Shown: one piece after another, positions 16,865 through 24,488 of the stretch | How positions within the stretch are numbered: position 1 is the stretch's first letter | Layout of the letters: every line of letters starts with the position of its first letter | NCBI RefSeq assembly: GCF_009707465.1 | Contig: NZ_CP046120.1 | Span: 3,377,501-3,441,500 of the forward strand | Reading direction: 5' to 3' | Origin: Novosphingobium sp. Gsoil 351 | GTDB lineage: Bacteria; Pseudomonadota; Alphaproteobacteria; Sphingomonadales; Sphingomonadaceae | Length of the DNA: 64,000 bases | Translations under genes and position numbers: made by a program | Notes under the pieces: generated by a model | Database searches by the model: none | What the model was told of the DNA's origin: nothing | Seen by the model: the letters and a program-made list of their open reading frames with translations, nothing else

Positions 16865-19368
16865 AACTTCGCCCCCACCTCGACCCCGACCAGGCGCCGC
16901 GCGCCGGGCGAGATGAACGATCCGCCGAACTCGATCGCCGGAATCGCCTCGGCGACGTACCTGCGGTCGAGCATGTTGTTGGCAAACGCGGTGATCGTGA
17001 ACTGGCCGAAATCCAGTCCCGCGCGAAGATCCAGCACTCCGAACGCGCCGCGCCGGGCGACGTCGAAGCGGCCGTTGCCCACGAACCCCGGCAGCGCCAG
17101 CGCCGAGATCGGCAGCAACCCGCTGAACAGGGTCGGCCGTTCCTGGTCCTGGACCGTGTGGAACCATGTCGGGCCGGTGATCCGGTAATCGGCGCGCACG
17201 ATCAGGTCGATGCTGTCGGTCAGCGGGGCGTTCATCTCGCTGCCCAGGTTGATCGTGTAATCGGCGGTGTAGGGCGACTTGTTGCCCACGGTATAGGGCC
17301 GCGAGCGGTTCTTCTTGATCTCGCTGTCGGTCACGTTGACCGCGCCGAACACCTTCCAGCCATCGACGATCTTCGCGCTCATGTTGAGCTCGGCGCCTTT
17401 GACCTCCACCTTGTCGATGTTCGAGACCACGCGCAGCAAGCCAAAGCTGCCGACGAAGAATTCGAAGAACTGCATGTCGTGGATGCGGGTGTAATAGCCG
17501 GCCAGATCGAAGGTCACCCGGTTATCGAGCAGCGATCCCTTGACCCCCACTTCGAAGGCGCTGGAGCGTTCCTTGCGGTACTGGTCGTTGATCGTGACAC
17601 CGGCGCCGATGAACTGGTTGAAGTTCTGGTCGATGATCGTCGAGGCGCCCTGGTTGTTGAACCCGCCCGATTTGAAGCCGATCCCCCAGTTGCCATAGAT
17701 GTTGAGGTCGGGGGTCGGTTCCCAGCTCAGCGTCACTTTGGGCTGGAGCTGCTTGAAGGTCGCGCTCTTGGGCGTGATCGGCCCAAACGCCTGGCCGGGA
17801 TTGATCGGCCCGCCGGTGAAAGGGTCGGTCGCGGTCGGCACCAGGCTGCGGGTCTTGCGATCCTCGACATCGTAGCGCAGCGCCAGGCCCGCGGTGAACT
17901 GCTCGCTGGGTTTGTACTCGGTCGAGGCGAACGCGGCGTAGACCTGGGTCTTGAACTTGTCGGCGAGCAGCAGCGAGGTGGGATTGGCGCTGCTGGGCGG
18001 ATTGTAGAGCTGCTTGATCGTACCCGCCCCGGTGTCCGCGCCCAGGCTGACCCCGACCTTGCGATCGATGTTGAGATAGTATGCGCCAAGCTGCCACGAG
18101 ACCGGGCCGTCCCCATCCGAGACCAGCCGCACTTCCGCGCTGAAATCGCGCTGCTTGCGTTCCTGATACTGGGTGCCGTCGCAGGTCGTCGGGCTGTAGG
18201 GGCCGAAGGTCGATCCGGTGGCAGGCGCGAAGATGAACGGCACCGGGATCGCGCCGATGAAGCCCGGCTGGTTGACCGGGAACCCGGTCAACGCCGCGGT
18301 CGAGGCGAAGCACTTGCTTACGGAACTGGCCACCGCCGGGTTCGCCGCGCTGACATAGCGTGCGAAATCGGCCGAGGTGCCGTCGGCCACGAGGTTCTGG
18401 TCGACATCTGAATACAGCGCCCAGGCGATCAGCTTCATCGCATCGAAGCTGTGCTCGAGCTTGATCGAGGCGTCGTAGCTGTCCTGATCGTTGGTGGGGC
18501 GGATGTTTGAATAATAGCGGAACCGATGGTCATCGACGTCCTCGTAGAACTTGGGATTGACCGCGGCGAAGTTGGGCAGGTGGAACGCGGCGTTGAAGTT
18601 GATCGAGGCGCCGCGGAAGCGGGCATAGCGTGCCTTGGCGTCGATCTGGGTGTCCGGTCCCGCCTGGAACACCAGTCGTCCGTCGAAAGCGAGATCTTCG
18701 GCATCGTCGACGGTCTTCTTGCCGGTCAGCAGGTTGCGATAATGGCCGTCAGTGGTGCGATAATAGCCGGACAGGACGAAACCGGCGCCGCTGCCGAGCG
18801 GCCCGGCGATGTGGGCGGAGGCCTCGACCGTGTTCTCCTCGGCGTAGGAAACCTTGGCCGCGCCTTCGAACGCGTCGCCGGGCTTGAGCGTGGTCAGGAC
18901 CAGCGCGCCCGCGGCGGCGTTGCGACCATACAGCGCGCCTTGCGGGCCCTTGAGGATTTCAACCTGGCGCAGCGTGCCCTGAACCTGGTTCAGTTGCGCG
19001 GTGTTGGTCTTGAGGATGCCGTCGACCACGAGCGCGACTGAGCTTTCCGCGTCGCGCGCCCCGTTGATCCCGCGGATGTTGACCTGGGTATCACCCGCCT
19101 CGGCGGTGCCAGTCACGATCGTGACCCCGGGGGTGAGCTGGGCGAAATCGGCGGCGTTGGTCGCGCCAGTGCGTTCGAGCGTGGTCGCGGTCAGCACAGC
19201 GACCGAGGCCGGCACGTCCTGGAGGCGTTCCTCCTGACGCCGCGCGGTGACAATGATCGCGTTATCGTCCTCGGCCGCGGTGGTTTCCGCGCTCTGGGCA
19301 AACGCGGGCTGGGCCGCTGCAAGCATGGCGAACAGTGAGACAGCAGATGCCAAACGGATGGTGTTCAT
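16861..19368 (-). CDS. TonB-dependent outer-membrane receptor
   Basis: An 835-residue outer-membrane beta-barrel for energised uptake. The signal peptide is MNTIRLASAVSLFAMLAAAQ followed by PAFA. The TonB box is likely IIVTARRQEERLQDVP. The plug domain has VNIRGINGARDAESSVALVV, the segment VEILKGPQGALYGRNAAAGA and other FecA/Oar-type features. The barrel ends in GARRLVGVEVGAKF with a terminal phenylalanine. Sphingomonads use such receptors to import aromatic or polycyclic carbon sources, so it likely takes up the substrate of this cluster. It lies downstream of two SnoaL-like genes. A hairpin and an inverted repeat (19372-19423) precede it. Substrate not known. Confidence 0.93.
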   Translation of the reverse strand: MNTIRLASAVSLFAMLAAAQPAFAQSAETTAAEDDNAIIVTARRQEERLQDVPASVAVLTATTLERTGATNAADFAQLTPGVTIVTGTAEAGDTQVNIRGINGARDAESSVALVVDGILKTNTAQLNQVQGTLRQVEILKGPQGALYGRNAAAGALVLTTLKPGDAFEGAAKVSYAEENTVEASAHIAGPLGSGAGFVLSGYYRTTDGHYRNLLTGKKTVDDAEDLAFDGRLVFQAGPDTQIDAKARYARFRGASINFNAAFHLPNFAAVNPKFYEDVDDHRFRYYSNIRPTNDQDSYDASIKLEHSFDAMKLIAWALYSDVDQNLVADGTSADFARYVSAANPAVASSVSKCFASTAALTGFPVNQPGFIGAIPVPFIFAPATGSTFGPYSPTTCDGTQYQERKQRDFSAEVRLVSDGDGPVSWQLGAYYLNIDRKVGVSLGADTGAGTIKQLYNPPSSANPTSLLLADKFKTQVYAAFASTEYKPSEQFTAGLALRYDVEDRKTRSLVPTATDPFTGGPINPGQAFGPITPKSATFKQLQPKVTLSWEPTPDLNIYGNWGIGFKSGGFNNQGASTIIDQNFNQFIGAGVTINDQYRKERSSAFEVGVKGSLLDNRVTFDLAGYYTRIHDMQFFEFFVGSFGLLRVVSNIDKVEVKGAELNMSAKIVDGWKVFGAVNVTDSEIKKNRSRPYTVGNKSPYTADYTINLGSEMNAPLTDSIDLIVRADYRITGPTWFHTVQDQERPTLFSGLLPISALALPGFVGNGRFDVARRGAFGVLDLRAGLDFGQFTITAFANNMLDRRYVAEAIPAIEFGGSFISPGARRLVGVEVGAKF

Positions 19369-19371
19369 CGT

Positions 19372-19423
19372 CGAAACCCCTCTTTCGTGATGGACGGATC
19401 AGCAGGTTTTCCCGCTTGATCCG
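19372..19423 (-). promoter_or_regulatory. Hairpins in the leader of the TonB receptor gene
   Basis: Two inverted repeats lie between the SnoaL gene and the receptor start. CGAAA-N6-TTTCG at 19372-19387 holds the ribosome site GAGGGG (minus strand) in its loop. A longer one at about 19394-19423 pairs CGGATCA with TGATCCG, with extra G-C pairs near the loop. They could control receptor translation or cut read-through from upstream genes. No clear T-run follows, so a terminator role is weak. Confidence 0.4.
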
Positions 19424-19440
19424 CTAAAAATCCTCCAAAT

Positions 19441-19839
19441 TCAAACCAGCGGATTCTGCCCGCTCATATAGACGTAGACTTCCTGGAACTTGCCGTCTCG
19501 CACGCGCCAGAAGTTGGTGTTGTTGAGCCGGGTGACGGAGCCGTCGTGGCCGGTCAGCACGGCTTCGAAGCTGGCCGCGATGCGCCCGTTCTTGTCATCG
19601 ACGGTGCAGGTGAAGTCCTTGTGGACGATGGTCTGGTAGCCGGCGAAGAAGTCTTCGAACATGCGGCGGATCTCGGCCTTGCCGCTGTGGCGGGTAAACG
19701 CGGTCTGGACGCAGAACAGCGCCTCGTCGTGGAAGCAGGCGAGGGCGGCCTCCATGTCCTTGGCGTCGACGCTGGCGAAGTACTTGCGCGTCGCCAGGTC
19801 GATCAGCTCGGCGCGCGAGAGGCCCGGTTCGTACTGCAT
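19441..19839 (-). CDS. SnoaL-like/NTF2-fold protein 1
   Basis: A 132-residue cone-fold protein of the SnoaL/NTF2 superfamily. Recognisable pieces are ATRKYFASVDAKDMEAALACFHDEAL at the N-terminus (shortened: residues 11-36), HSGKAEIRRMFEDFFAGY and the C-terminal NFWRVRDGKFQEVYVYMSG. Relatives are small cyclases, isomerases (ketosteroid isomerase) and hydratases, and many have unknown activity. Its ATG overlaps the stop of the second SnoaL gene by one base. The ending (VYVYMSGQN) closely matches the second protein's (VYVYMSGDN), so the two are paralogues and may form a heterodimer. Co-transcribed with racemase-fold and TonB receptor genes. Confidence 0.8.
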   Translation of the reverse strand: MQYEPGLSRAELIDLATRKYFASVDAKDMEAALACFHDEALFCVQTAFTRHSGKAEIRRMFEDFFAGYQTIVHKDFTCTVDDKNGRIAASFEAVLTGHDGSVTRLNNTNFWRVRDGKFQEVYVYMSGQNPLV

Positions 19840-20273
19840 CAGGCGTCTCCCGGCTGGAGCAGGTTGTCGCCGCTCATGTAGACGTAGACGCGGTGGAACA
19901 GGCGGTCCTTCAGGTAGAACCGGTTGCAGTTCTCATAGCGCAGCTCGTCGCCGCCATGCGGGGTGATCAGCACGGTGAACTGCGAGCACACGGTGTTGCT
20001 GTCGGGGTCCGCGGTGTGGACGAAGTTGCCGTGCCAGATGTCGGAAAAGTCGGCGAACAGCTTCTCGAACATCCTGGCGATGCCTTCGTCGCGCCCGGTG
20101 TGGACGGTGCCCGAGGTGACCTCGGTCAGCACCGCGTCCTCGCTGAAGCAGTTCAGCACCTGGGCCAGGTTCTTGTTGTCGACCCCGTCGAAGTACCGCT
20201 TGGTGACGATGTCGATATAGAACGGATAGGCCAGCGCCTTCTGCCCGGCCCCACCTTCGCTCCACTGGCTCAT
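19839..20273 (-). CDS. SnoaL-like/NTF2-fold protein 2
   Basis: A 144-residue NTF2-fold protein paralogous to its downstream neighbour. It shows YIDIVTKRYFDGVDNKNLAQ, HTGRDEGIARMFEKLFADF and the C-terminal RFYLKDRLFHRVYVYMSGDN. ATG 20273 overlaps the stop of the racemase-like gene by four bases (ATGA). A longer upstream reading frame exists but would run through the racemase gene and is rejected. Paired NTF2-fold genes suggest a hetero-oligomer acting on the same ligand. The chemistry (isomerisation, hydration or binding) cannot be told from sequence. Confidence 0.8.
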   Translation of the reverse strand: MSQWSEGGAGQKALAYPFYIDIVTKRYFDGVDNKNLAQVLNCFSEDAVLTEVTSGTVHTGRDEGIARMFEKLFADFSDIWHGNFVHTADPDSNTVCSQFTVLITPHGGDELRYENCNRFYLKDRLFHRVYVYMSGDNLLQPGDA

Positions 20274-21046
20274 GCCCAGCCCTTCCGGATGTCCGCGTCC
20301 TTGCCCACCTCGGGCGAGGGAAACGCCTTCTTCGAATGCGAAAGGCCAAGCCCGATCAGCAGCTCGAGCTGCTTGTAGGCGACCTGTCCGGGGTTCAGCA
20401 CCGGGACCGGCAGGTTCGCGGCGAGGTATTGCGCCGACTGGTGCATCGTCGTCGAGCCCAGCACGATCACGTCGGCGCCGTCCTGGGCGATCGCCTTCTC
20501 GGCCTCGGCCTTGAGCTTGGCGAAGATCACCTCCTCCTTGCCCGCGAGCAGTTCGGTGACGTCGGGCCGGGTGTCGATCGAGCGCAGCGAGGCGCAGCGG
20601 CTCCACCAGCCGTACTCGGTCAGGGTCTTCTCGTAGAGCGGGAACCACTGCGGCCACATCGTCAGCACGGTGAACTTCTTGCCCAGCATCATCGCGGTGG
20701 CGAACGCGGCCTCGCCAGGCCCCACCACCGGGATGCTCAGGCGCGAGCGCAGCGCGCGCAACCCCGAATCGCTCACCGTGTCGATCAGGACCCCGGCATA
20801 GCCCTCGTCCTCGGCATCAATCCCGGCCTGGAACACGGTCCAGTCCATCAGCAGCATATCGTGATAGCTGTCGCCCAGCGCGGCGCCCCACCGAACCGCG
20901 GCAAACTCAGGCCGAAACCCGCCAGCGACGAAATCGTCCGGAAGCTGCAGCGCCCGATTGGCAACACCCGCCGAATCCATCGGAATCGGAACAACCACCT
21001 TGATGCGTTTGACGCCCGTACGGTGAGTGCCGACAGGTTCGCCCAA
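20270..21046 (-). CDS. Asp/Glu/hydantoin racemase-fold protein lacking both catalytic cysteines
   Basis: About 258 residues with the two-domain Asp/Glu racemase fold (RIKVVVPIPMDSAGVANRAL, PVVGPGEAAFATAMMLG). Family enzymes use two cysteines for proton transfer. Here the first site reads VLIDTVSDSGL (threonine for cysteine) and the second ADVIVLGSTTM (serine for cysteine). Racemisation is therefore unlikely; a decarboxylase, isomerase or binding role is possible. The start is placed at TTG 21046, with GGAGA six bases upstream. A TTG at 21070 lies inside an operator-like palindrome. It is first in the racemase-SnoaL-SnoaL-receptor operon, divergent from the GntR regulator. Confidence 0.75.
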   Translation of the reverse strand: MGEPVGTHRTGVKRIKVVVPIPMDSAGVANRALQLPDDFVAGGFRPEFAAVRWGAALGDSYHDMLLMDWTVFQAGIDAEDEGYAGVLIDTVSDSGLRALRSRLSIPVVGPGEAAFATAMMLGKKFTVLTMWPQWFPLYEKTLTEYGWWSRCASLRSIDTRPDVTELLAGKEEVIFAKLKAEAEKAIAQDGADVIVLGSTTMHQSAQYLAANLPVPVLNPGQVAYKQLELLIGLGLSHSKKAFPSPEVGKDADIRKGWA

Positions 21047-21063
21047 AACACATCTCCGCGTGT

Positions 21064-21109
21064 CGGACAAATTGTCCGGTTGTGTTGCGCCCTGTGTATT
21101 GTATACAAA
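21064..21109. promoter_or_regulatory. Two operator palindromes in the racemase/GntR divergent promoter
   Basis: CGGACAA-A-TTGTCCG (21064-21078) is a perfect 7-bp-arm inverted repeat. TTGTATACAA (21099-21108) is a perfect palindrome matching the TTGTATACAA core known for GntR/FadR-subfamily regulators such as VanR. Both lie between the divergent racemase-like operon and the GntR gene. A related ATTTGT-GT-ACAAAT occurs at 21835-21848. Autoregulation by the adjacent GntR protein is the simplest reading. Confidence 0.6.
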
Positions 21110-21140
21110 GGAGCGCCGTCAACCCTCGATAGGCCTTATC

Positions 21141-21817
21141 ATGTCGAAAGCTTCCGAACGCGCCTATTGCCAGATCCGGGCGATGATCCTGTCGGGCGCG
21201 CTGCCCGCCGGGGCGCAACTTGGCGAAGAGGCTTTGGCAGAACGCTGCGGGGTCTCGCGCACCCCGATCCGCGACGCGCTGCGCCGGCTCGAGAGCGAGC
21301 TGCTGGTCAAGCGGAGCGGCACCCAGCGGACTTTCGTCGCGGACTGGTCGCTCGACGACGTAGCGGATGCTTTCGAACTGCGCGCCATGCTGGAAGGTCA
21401 CGCCGCGCGCCGCGCTGCTGAGCGCATGAGCGAAGCGCTTGCTCACGCGTCTGCGCGAAGCAAACCGCAAGCTCGGCGCGGCAGTGCGGGCCACGACACC
21501 CGACGTCGAGCAATTTCTCGAGGGCAACCGCGAGTTCCACGCGATCGTCCTCCAGGCGGCCGCGTCGCCGCGGCTGGCGGCGCTGCTCGGCACATTGATC
21601 GAGCAGCCGGTGATTCCAGCGTACCGCGCACCACTATGGCCGAGAGGCGCTGTTGCGCTCATTTGGCGAGCACGACGAATTGCTCGCCGCGTTCGCCCGC
21701 CGCGATGGCGCCTGGGCCGAGGCGGTGATGGCCGCGCACATCCGCCGCGCCTATCATGCCTATGCCGACGCCCACACCGGGCTGACCGCGATCGACCGGC
21801 AGGTGTCCCATGGCTGA
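21141..21817 (+). pseudogene. GntR (FadR-subfamily) regulator with two apparent frameshifts
   Basis: The winged HTH is intact (residues about 1-75): ASERAYCQIRAMILSGAL, then EEALAERCGVSRTPIRDALRRLE. The FCD effector domain is spread over three frames. Frame one ends in ERMSEAL near 21437. A second frame continues LTRLREANRKLGAAV and EGNREFHAIVLQAA to about 21630. The third carries YGREALLRSFGEHDELLAAF to the stop at 21815-21817. One extra base near 21437-21441 and one missing base near 21630 would explain this. The pieces are otherwise well conserved, so a very recent mutation or base errors are likely. If the breaks are real, only the DNA-binding domain plus a wrong tail is made. Confidence 0.82.
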
Positions 21818-22751
21818 ACCAAACAGCTCGTATGATTTGTGTACAAATTCCGTCGAGATGGTCGAAGTCGGCCCGCGTGACGGTCTCCAGAACGAGGCGC
21901 TGGCCGTTTCGACCGCGGACAAGCTAGAGCTGATCCGCCGCTCGCTGGCGGCGGGCGTTCGGCGGATTGAGGCGGCCAGCTTCGTCAATCCACGCGCGGT
22001 CCCGCAGATGGCGGACGCGGAGGCGGTTTGCGCCGGGCTGCCCGAGCGCGGCGACGTGACCTACATTGGCCTCGTCCTCAACCGCCGCGGTGCCGAGCGC
22101 GCCATCGCCACGGGCCGGATCGACCAGCTCGGTGCGGTCGCAGTCGCCACCGATGGCTTCGCGATGGCCAACCAGGGTCAGACCAGCGACGGTTCGGTCG
22201 AAGTATCGCAGGAAATCGTCGCGCTCGCCCGCGCGGCGGGTCTGACCGGGCAGGCAACGATCTCCGCCGCGTTCGGTTGCCCGTTCGAGGGCGAGGTCGG
22301 CGAAGATCGCGTGCTGGCGATGGCGCTTGCCCTAGCCAAGGCGGACCCGCTCGAGATCGCACTTGCCGACACCATCGGCGTCGGCGATCCGGGCCGGGTC
22401 CAGCGCCTGGTCACCAGTGTGCGCGAGGCGATCGCGCCGATCCCGGTGCGGGTCCACTTCCATAACACGCGTGGCACCGGCCTGGCCAACGTCTGGGCGG
22501 CGGTGCAGGCCGGAGCGAGGGTCGTCGATGCATCGTTGGGCGGGCTGGGCGGCTGCCCCTTCGCCCCTGGCGCCGCGGGCAACGTCGCGACCGAGGACGT
22601 CGTCTACATGCTCGAGCGCGCGGGGATCGCCACAGGTCTCGATCTGGCCGCGCTGGTCGAGACCAACCGCTGGTTCGCCGGGGTTATGGGCAAAGAACTT
22701 CCCGCGATGGTTGCCAAGGCGCGCGCGTTTCCGCCCGCCTCCGCGAAGTAA
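21810..22751 (+). CDS. Hydroxymethylglutaryl-CoA lyase-family enzyme
   Basis: DRE-TIM lyase of 313 residues. It has the HMG-CoA lyase signature VEVGPRDGLQNEAL (catalytic Arg-Asp), the metal ligands in VRVHFHNTRGTGLAN, and GGLGGCPFAPGAAGN with the loop cysteine. Family enzymes cleave HMG-CoA or related 3-hydroxyacyl-CoAs to acetyl-CoA plus a keto acid. ATG 21810 overlaps the end of the GntR gene by eight bases. The operator-like ATTTGTGTACAAAT at 21835-21848 falls inside its first codons. The CoA-transferase 11 bases downstream would supply the CoA thioester substrate. Leucine degradation is the usual context, but here it probably serves the local pathway. Confidence 0.88.
   Translation: MAEPNSSYDLCTNSVEMVEVGPRDGLQNEALAVSTADKLELIRRSLAAGVRRIEAASFVNPRAVPQMADAEAVCAGLPERGDVTYIGLVLNRRGAERAIATGRIDQLGAVAVATDGFAMANQGQTSDGSVEVSQEIVALARAAGLTGQATISAAFGCPFEGEVGEDRVLAMALALAKADPLEIALADTIGVGDPGRVQRLVTSVREAIAPIPVRVHFHNTRGTGLANVWAAVQAGARVVDASLGGLGGCPFAPGAAGNVATEDVVYMLERAGIATGLDLAALVETNRWFAGVMGKELPAMVAKARAFPPASAK
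21835..21848. promoter_or_regulatory. Intragenic GntR-type operator candidate
   Basis: ATTTGT-GT-ACAAAT has perfect 6-bp arms and shares the TTGTRTACAA core with the site at 21099-21108. It sits in codons 9-14 of the HMG-CoA-lyase-like gene, just after the GntR coding end. It could act as a roadblock operator for the lyase/CoA-transferase pair. Confidence 0.5.
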
Positions 22752-22762
22752 GACGAGGTCGA

Positions 22763-23968
22763 ATGATGATGAACACCGCGACGAATACCGGTGCCCTGTC
22801 CGACATCCGCGTGATCGAGATGGGCCAATTGCTGGCCGGACCCTTCTGCGGCCAGTTGCTGGGCGACATGGGCGCGGACGTGGTCAAGCTCGAGCCGCCG
22901 GGCGCGGGCGATCCGATGCGGCTTTGGGGGCTCGGCGAGGAAAAGGTCCAGTGGGAGGTCATCGCCCGCAACAAGAAGTCGGTTTCGCTAAACTTGCGCG
23001 TGCCCGAAGGCCAGGCGCTGGCGCGGCGGCTGATCGCCACTGCCGATGTGCTGGTCGAGAACTTCAAGCCTGGCACGCTGGAGAAGTGGGGCCTCGCCCC
23101 GGCGACGCTGCAAGCGGAAAACCCCGGGCTGATCGTCGCGCGGATGAGCGGCTACGGCCAGACCGGACCCTATTCCGACCGTGCGGGGTTCGGCGGGATC
23201 GGCGAGGCGATGGGCGGGTGGCGCTACATTGTTGGCGAGCCTGATCGCCCGCCGAGCCGGATGGGGGTCTCGATCGGCGATACCCTGACCGCGACCTACG
23301 GCTGTATGGGCGTGCTGGCCGCGCTCCATGTCCGCGCCCGGACGGGCAAGGGGCAGGTGGTCGATGCCGCGCTTTATGAAAGCGTCCTTCAGGTCATGGA
23401 GGGGCTGGTTCCCGAGTTCGACCACGGCGGGGTGATTCGCGAACGCTCCGGCTCGATCCTGCCCGGCATCGCCCCGTCAAACGTCTACACGTGCAGCGAC
23501 GGCGAATATATGATCGGGGCCAACAAGGACGAGATTTGGCGCCGCCTGGCAGAAGCAATGGGGCGCCCCGAACTGGCCGACGACCCCCGCTATGCCACCC
23601 ATATCGCGCGCGGGAAGAACCAGGCCGAACTCGATTCGCTAATCGACGCGTGGACACGGACGCTGACGGTCGACGAACTCGACCGGCTGATGATCACCTG
23701 CTCGATCCCCGCGGGGCGGGTCTATCGCGCGCCCGAGATGCTCGCCGATCCGCATTTCGCGGCGCGCGGAGCGATCGTCGAGGTGGAGACCGAGCGGTTC
23801 GGCCCATTGCGGATGCAAGGCGCGTTTCCGCATTTGTCGCAAACCCCGTCGGGCGTGCGCAGCCCCGCGCCGTCGCGGGTCGGCCAGCACAATCGGGAGG
23901 TGTATGGCGATCTCTTGGGGATCGGGGGCGATGAGTTGGCCACGCTGACCGCTGCCGGAGTGATCTGA
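22763..23968 (+). CDS. CaiB/BaiF-type (class III) CoA-transferase
   Basis: A 401-residue family III CoA-transferase that moves CoA between carboxylates through an aspartyl-CoA thioester. Seen are RVIEMGQLLAGPFCGQLLGD at the N-terminus, GADVVKLEPPGAGDP, RNKKSVSLNLR, VENFKPGTLEKWGL, and the catalytic aspartate in GQVVDAALYESVLQVMEG. Close relatives use succinyl-CoA or acetyl-CoA as donor. It follows the HMG-CoA-lyase-like gene by 11 bases, so the pair likely activates and then cleaves one organic acid. That fits the end of the catabolic pathway in the left half of the window. Confidence 0.9.
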   Translation: MMMNTATNTGALSDIRVIEMGQLLAGPFCGQLLGDMGADVVKLEPPGAGDPMRLWGLGEEKVQWEVIARNKKSVSLNLRVPEGQALARRLIATADVLVENFKPGTLEKWGLAPATLQAENPGLIVARMSGYGQTGPYSDRAGFGGIGEAMGGWRYIVGEPDRPPSRMGVSIGDTLTATYGCMGVLAALHVRARTGKGQVVDAALYESVLQVMEGLVPEFDHGGVIRERSGSILPGIAPSNVYTCSDGEYMIGANKDEIWRRLAEAMGRPELADDPRYATHIARGKNQAELDSLIDAWTRTLTVDELDRLMITCSIPAGRVYRAPEMLADPHFAARGAIVEVETERFGPLRMQGAFPHLSQTPSGVRSPAPSRVGQHNREVYGDLLGIGGDELATLTAAGVI

Positions 23969-24008
23969 GGCCCGGAATCAGACGTGCAATCGATCACGAT
24001 GTGAACCC

Positions 24009-24036
24009 TTGACAATCATAAGCATCGTTATTAATT
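24009..24036 (+). promoter_or_regulatory. Promoter and operator-like site of the MarR-efflux operon
   Basis: TTGACA at 24009-24014 is a consensus -35 box, followed after 17 bases by TAATTG as a weak -10 at 24032-24037. Between them lies ATAA-GCATCG-TTAT, an inverted repeat placed where a MarR protein would block RNA polymerase. The MarR gene starts at 24045. Autoregulation is inferred. Confidence 0.45.
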
Positions 24037-24044
24037 GCAGGCCT

Positions 24045-24488
24045 ATGGAAAATCTCGGAGCAATGCTGGCCGACACCTCGCGCCTGCTGCGGCGTTCGTT
24101 CGACGTGCGCGCGCGCGGCATCGGAGTGACCCGCTCCCAGTGGCAGGTGCTGACCACGTTGCTGCGTCACGAAGGCGTGAATCAGGGCGGCCTTGCCGAA
24201 TTGCTCGATGTCGAGCCCATCACAGTCTGCCGGATGGTCGATCGGCTCCAGGACGCAGGACTTGTCGAGCGTCGCGCCGATCCCGCGGATCGGCGGTCGT
24301 GGCGTCTGTTCCTGACATCGCGGGCGCATGACCTGCTAGCGGAACTGCGTCCACTTGCGGACGCGCTGATCGAAGAGGCATTGACGGGAATCGACGAGCG
24401 CGAGCGCGAGCGGTTGCGCGATATGCTTGACCGGATTCGCGACAACTTGTCGCGCCGGCCACTCGAGGCACTGGTGTCCCATGGCTGA
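24045..24488 (+). CDS. MarR-family transcriptional regulator
   Basis: A winged-HTH dimeric repressor of 147 residues. It shows RGIGVTRSQWQVLTTLLRHEG, trimmed here to the alpha-2 region, then NQGGLAELLDVEPITVCRMVDRL (recognition helix) and the wing DAGLVERRADPADRRSWRLFLT. ATG 24045 is preferred over the TTG at 24009, because that TTG is part of a -35 box. It overlaps the HlyD-type gene by eight bases. The genes downstream form an EmrAB-like exporter, so it probably represses them and responds to a toxic phenolic or drug. Its last four codons and stop are identical in DNA to those of the GntR gene at 21802-21817. Confidence 0.92.
   Translation: MENLGAMLADTSRLLRRSFDVRARGIGVTRSQWQVLTTLLRHEGVNQGGLAELLDVEPITVCRMVDRLQDAGLVERRADPADRRSWRLFLTSRAHDLLAELRPLADALIEEALTGIDERERERLRDMLDRIRDNLSRRPLEALVSHG

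Noticed and set aside
20273..20657. N-terminal extension of the second SnoaL gene
   Set aside because: The upstream stretch is the racemase-like gene read in another frame; the ATGA overlap at 20270-20273 marks the true start.
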